From: Leptidea sinapis
Taxonomy: Eukaryota; Arthropoda; Insecta; Lepidoptera; Pieridae
Assembly (NCBI RefSeq): GCF_905404315.1
Contig: NC_066273.1
Coordinates: 14,136,001-14,200,000, forward strand
Direction: 5' to 3'
Length of the DNA stretch: 64,000 nucleotides
Shown here: positions 61,338-64,000 of the stretch, piece by piece
Position numbering within the stretch: the stretch's first letter is position 1
Layout of the letters: the number at the start of each line of letters is the position of its first letter
Program-made: the position numbers and the translations under genes
Notes under the pieces: generated by a model
The model's input: the letters and a program-made list of their open reading frames with translations, nothing else
Told to the model about the DNA's origin: nothing
Databases searched by the model: none

Positions 61338-63253
61338 TATTCTTCAATTCATGTTCTACGGAACCAATTCATCCAATTTCAAATAGCCCAGGAATTTATT
61401 TTGACCCCACTTCAGAAGCTTACTTTTATGATGACTTCTGGAACGTCGTTACTCATATTGATATTTTAAGGTTACGACCATATTTATTGAAAATTGAAAG
61501 GTCTATAATCAATTTAAATGATTTTTGTGAAAAGGTTCAAAACCTAGCGGTCATTAGTATAGACTGTAAGGATTCCATTAATCCCCTAGAAATTTTAATA
61601 AATGCTAGTTTTCTTAAATATGACTCTTTATCACATCTTATTTCTGAGAACCCCGAAAATCGAACAAAAAGAGCCCTCGAGTTCGGTGGTGAAGTTTTAA
61701 AATTCTTTTTCGGTACTCTAGACGCCGACGATGCGAGAAAATACGACGAAGCTATTTCAATATGTCAAGAAAGTGAGAAAGAAATCTACACTTTAATGAA
61801 AAATAACATTCACATAATGAAATCAACTATAGGAAATTTTAATGAGTCTATTATAAAATTAAATAATAACGAGATAAAATTAAATAACCGCATCGAGAAA
61901 TTAAATTTTATATTTCATGATCAAAGTAAGATAAATTCTAAGATTATTAATATAGAAAAGATTAATTCAATTTTGAATATTATTGAAGGTTCCTTATTAT
62001 CTGTAACGAATATTTTAGATGCAATTTTAAACTCTATTTTGTTTGCAAAAGCGAACATTTTGCATCCTTATGTTTTATCGCCTAGCAAGCTTTATGATGA
62101 ACTTTCAAACAGTAAATTTTCTTTAAAAAGAAATGTTGAATTTCCATTAATTTTAACTTTACAAAATATACATACTCTTATTGATTTGTCTGAGTTAAAT
62201 TCATATTTTTATAATAATAGGTTGATATTTGTACTTAAGATACCATTGATCAGTTTGACTAAGTTTGATATTTATAAAAGCCTTCCATTGCCTACACCTC
62301 ATGAAATTGAGCATTACCAAACTTATGTTCTTATTCAACCTTCTAAGTCTTACATTGCTGTAACTGATGATAGATTGTATTATGCATTATTTGATGATTT
62401 AGGTAAGTGTAAAAATGTTAATTTTGAATACATGATTTGTCCTCAGCCTGCAATCTTGTCTACTATAAATAATCCATCTTGTGAATCTAAGCTATTAAGC
62501 GAGGTGACTTTGTCGCTACCTGATATTTGTGTTTCTAAGGTAATTTATGGCAATATTAACTTATGGCAAAAGTTAAATAATGGACAATATATTTATGTAC
62601 AGTCTAAGCCTAATAAATTAACTATTAAATGTAATAATAATATTAAAGATTATACTTTACAAGGTACAGGAATCCTTAAACTTGAAGAGAATTGTATTGC
62701 ATATTTTCAGACTTTAACTTTTTATTCTAGCATCAACTTAAAAACAATTTTACCAAGCCAGTTATCACTGGACTTTAACATTATTGAAGATGATTGTTGT
62801 AAGCCCAATATTTACAATGAAAGTTTAAAATTATTGTCTCCAATTAGCTTAACGAATATTGATTTAGAATCTTTAAAATTTGCCTCTCATAAGTTAGATC
62901 ATTTGGAGAATGATATTAATAAAGCTGAAAACCAGCCTCACATAATAAAATATGGAAATTACTATTCCATATTTACATATATTATAATTACTTTTATTTT
63001 ATTATATTTAGCATACAAATTATTTAAGAAATGGTTGAAATGTAACAATAACTCGTCTGCTTGTTGCATTCAAATATATAATCAATGCAATAATAAGAAA
63101 GTCCAAAGGACAATAACGTCAACTTCCACTGCGATTGAATTGACAGACATTTCAGATGAATGTGACAAGGATTCGATTAAAAGCCTTCCTGAAATAGAAA
63201 TTAAAAAGCATAAAGTTCATTTTAGATCACATAGAAACTTAGATAGTTTCTAA
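61338..63253 (+). CDS. env: Errantivirus envelope protein (made from spliced mRNA)
   Basis: The frame is open from just after a TTGTTTCAG acceptor (61329-61337) to TAA at 63251-63253. No in-frame ATG precedes the conserved part: TTG at 61487 is not a true start, so the start must come from a spliced leader. It carries an extracellular N-terminal subunit, a furin-type site RTKR (61661-61672), then a fusion-peptide-like Gly/Phe-rich stretch (ALEFGGEVLKFFFG). A long Asn-rich, helix-prone region follows, then a transmembrane segment near 62960-63030 (IFTYIIITFILLYLAY) and a ~65-residue cytoplasmic tail. This is the layout of insect errantivirus and baculovirus F-type fusion proteins. The ORF shows no break. 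Confidence 0.85.
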
Positions 63254-63605
63254 TTCAGTTGATTTTTATTTTCATTCTATTTTAAATTTATGATAACATT
63301 TTATTTCTATTTCTAGGCTTAACCAAACATACAACTATAAGTTTGTATTAAAAGTAACTTAGTTTATAAATTTATTTTTGAGGTTTGGGTAGATTTTAAT
63401 AATTCGATTACTTTGATATAGATTGTAATTATTTGTAATTTTACTTTTGATATTTAAATAAGTTAATTTACTCAAACTTAAGACTCCATGAGCTTTGTTC
63501 AAAGATTAAGTTTTCAGATATAGTAATTATTCAACATTGATTTTGTTTAATGAATTTTATTTTGTTTCATGGAGACTTCGATTATCTCTTAGATATATCT
63601 CCGTC
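63254..63605 (+). other. Errantivirus 3' non-coding region
   Basis: ~350 AT-rich bases between env and the polypurine tract. No ORF or motif was recognised. Confidence 0.6.
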
Positions 63606-63619
63606 TTTTAGGGGGGAGA
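63606..63619 (+). promoter_or_regulatory. Polypurine tract
   Basis: TTTTAGGGGGGAGA directly abuts the 3' LTR. Its AGGGGGGAGA is the usual plus-strand primer of gypsy elements. Confidence 0.9.
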
Positions 63620-63823
63620 TGTTATGAACAATTGTCATACGAGGTAAATTGCCGAGTTAACATATTAGTTTTATATAAAAGCGATAGCCGCCACGCGGTG
63701 CAGAGAGTTGGCTACACTCGGTCTTGTGAGTAAGTTCTGTATAAAATTGTGTGTGGAAATTAAAGTAATTCGGGAGTCAAAAAGTGTTTTTTTAAAAAGG
63801 CCACCAGCGCGTCCATCCTAACA
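63620..63823 (+). repeat. 3' LTR
   Basis: 204 bp. Base by base it matches the 5' LTR with no difference seen. Followed by the target duplication GTAC. Confidence 0.95.
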
Positions 63824-64000
63824 GTACGGATCACCTGTTGTTAAGTGATCACCGCCGCCCACAATCTCTTGCAACACCAGAGGAATCACAGCAGCGTTGC
63901 CGGCCTTTAAGGAAAGTGTACGCGCTTTTCTTGAAGGTACCCATGTCGTATCGTCTCGGAAACACCGCACAAGGAAGTTCATTCCACAGCTTTGTAGTAC
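63824..64000 (-). mobile_element. LINE tail, right part, continuing past the window
   Basis: GTACGGATCACCTGTTGTTA, TGATCACCGCCGCCCACAAT and GAAGGTACCCATGTCGTATC belong to the minus-strand 3' end of the 5604-8690 LINE family. Together with 55893-55921 it makes one copy, interrupted by the errantivirus. Confidence 0.9.

Larger units (their letters stand above)
55922..63823 (+). mobile_element. Gypsy-class errantivirus (endogenous insect retrovirus), structurally complete
   Basis: 7902 bp, with identical 204-bp LTRs (55922-56125 and 63620-63823) that start TG and end CA, and a 4-bp target duplication GTAC (55918-55921, 63824-63827). In order: primer-binding site, leader, gag, pol (protease, RT, RNase H, integrase), env and polypurine tract. 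LTR identity by eye over 204 bases points to a recent insertion. Pol has a frame break before the RT YLDD and a probable deletion between protease and RT, so this copy probably cannot replicate alone. Retention of env places it with the errantiviruses. Confidence 0.95.

Noticed and set aside
1..64000. Search for a novel defence or CRISPR-like system
   Set aside because: The window is animal nuclear DNA dominated by transposons. No spaced direct repeats or defence gene cluster were seen.

Overview
This is an AT-rich, intron-rich, repeat-dense insect nuclear window, most likely from a moth or butterfly (Lepidoptera). That placement is an inference from the gene content (a zeta-class GST, an RBIS-like factor, an insect-type Glu/Ala-rich cytoskeletal gene) and from the repeats: jockey-, RTE- and CR1-like LINEs, several mariners, and SINE-like families with (TTGATTT)n-type tails. 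No bacterial-type operons, CRISPR array or rRNA are visible.

Host genes. At 512-3154 (minus) lies a maleylacetoacetate isomerase / zeta GST gene in four visible coding exons; its last exon lies left of the window. At 9195-9732 (plus) is a complete two-exon gene for a 92-residue basic protein resembling RBIS, a ribosome-biogenesis factor. From 35164 down to 15694 (minus) runs one large gene of at least eleven coding exons. It starts MVYESDFYTTRRPY, has GC-rich 5' exons, an alternative Tyr/Ser-rich terminal exon (34009-34302), a long (AEEARL)n helix exon and an acidic C-terminus. It is probably a muscle or cytoskeletal protein, and one exon carries an in-frame TGA and a frame break. A lone Gly-rich C-terminal exon sits at 50758-50879 (minus).

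Mobile DNA fills most of the rest. One LINE family is present as a long copy (5604-8690), a second long copy (46545-47872) and several 5'-truncated tails. Another LINE (38925-42120) is nearly intact, with the end of ORF1, an endonuclease and a reverse transcriptase. Older relics of copia, RTE and jockey/CR1 elements and of three mariners are scattered between 11 and 55 kb. One mariner (53282-54576) is intact, with a 351-codon DD34D transposase and matched terminal repeats. MITE-like inverted-repeat units occur at 5155-5603, 17132-17252 and 32331-33076, and a degenerate ~0.2-kb tandem repeat at 30985-31560.

The right end (55922-63823) is a complete gypsy-class errantivirus (endogenous insect retrovirus). 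It has two identical 204-bp LTRs, a GTAC target duplication, a primer-binding site and a polypurine tract, gag with two CCHC knuckles, a gag-pol -1 slippery site, protease-RT-RNaseH-integrase, and an envelope gene with a furin-type site and a transmembrane anchor. It inserted recently into a LINE tail. Despite identical LTRs, its pol carries a frame break directly before the RT catalytic YLDD and seems to lack sequence between protease and RT, so this copy is probably not autonomous.
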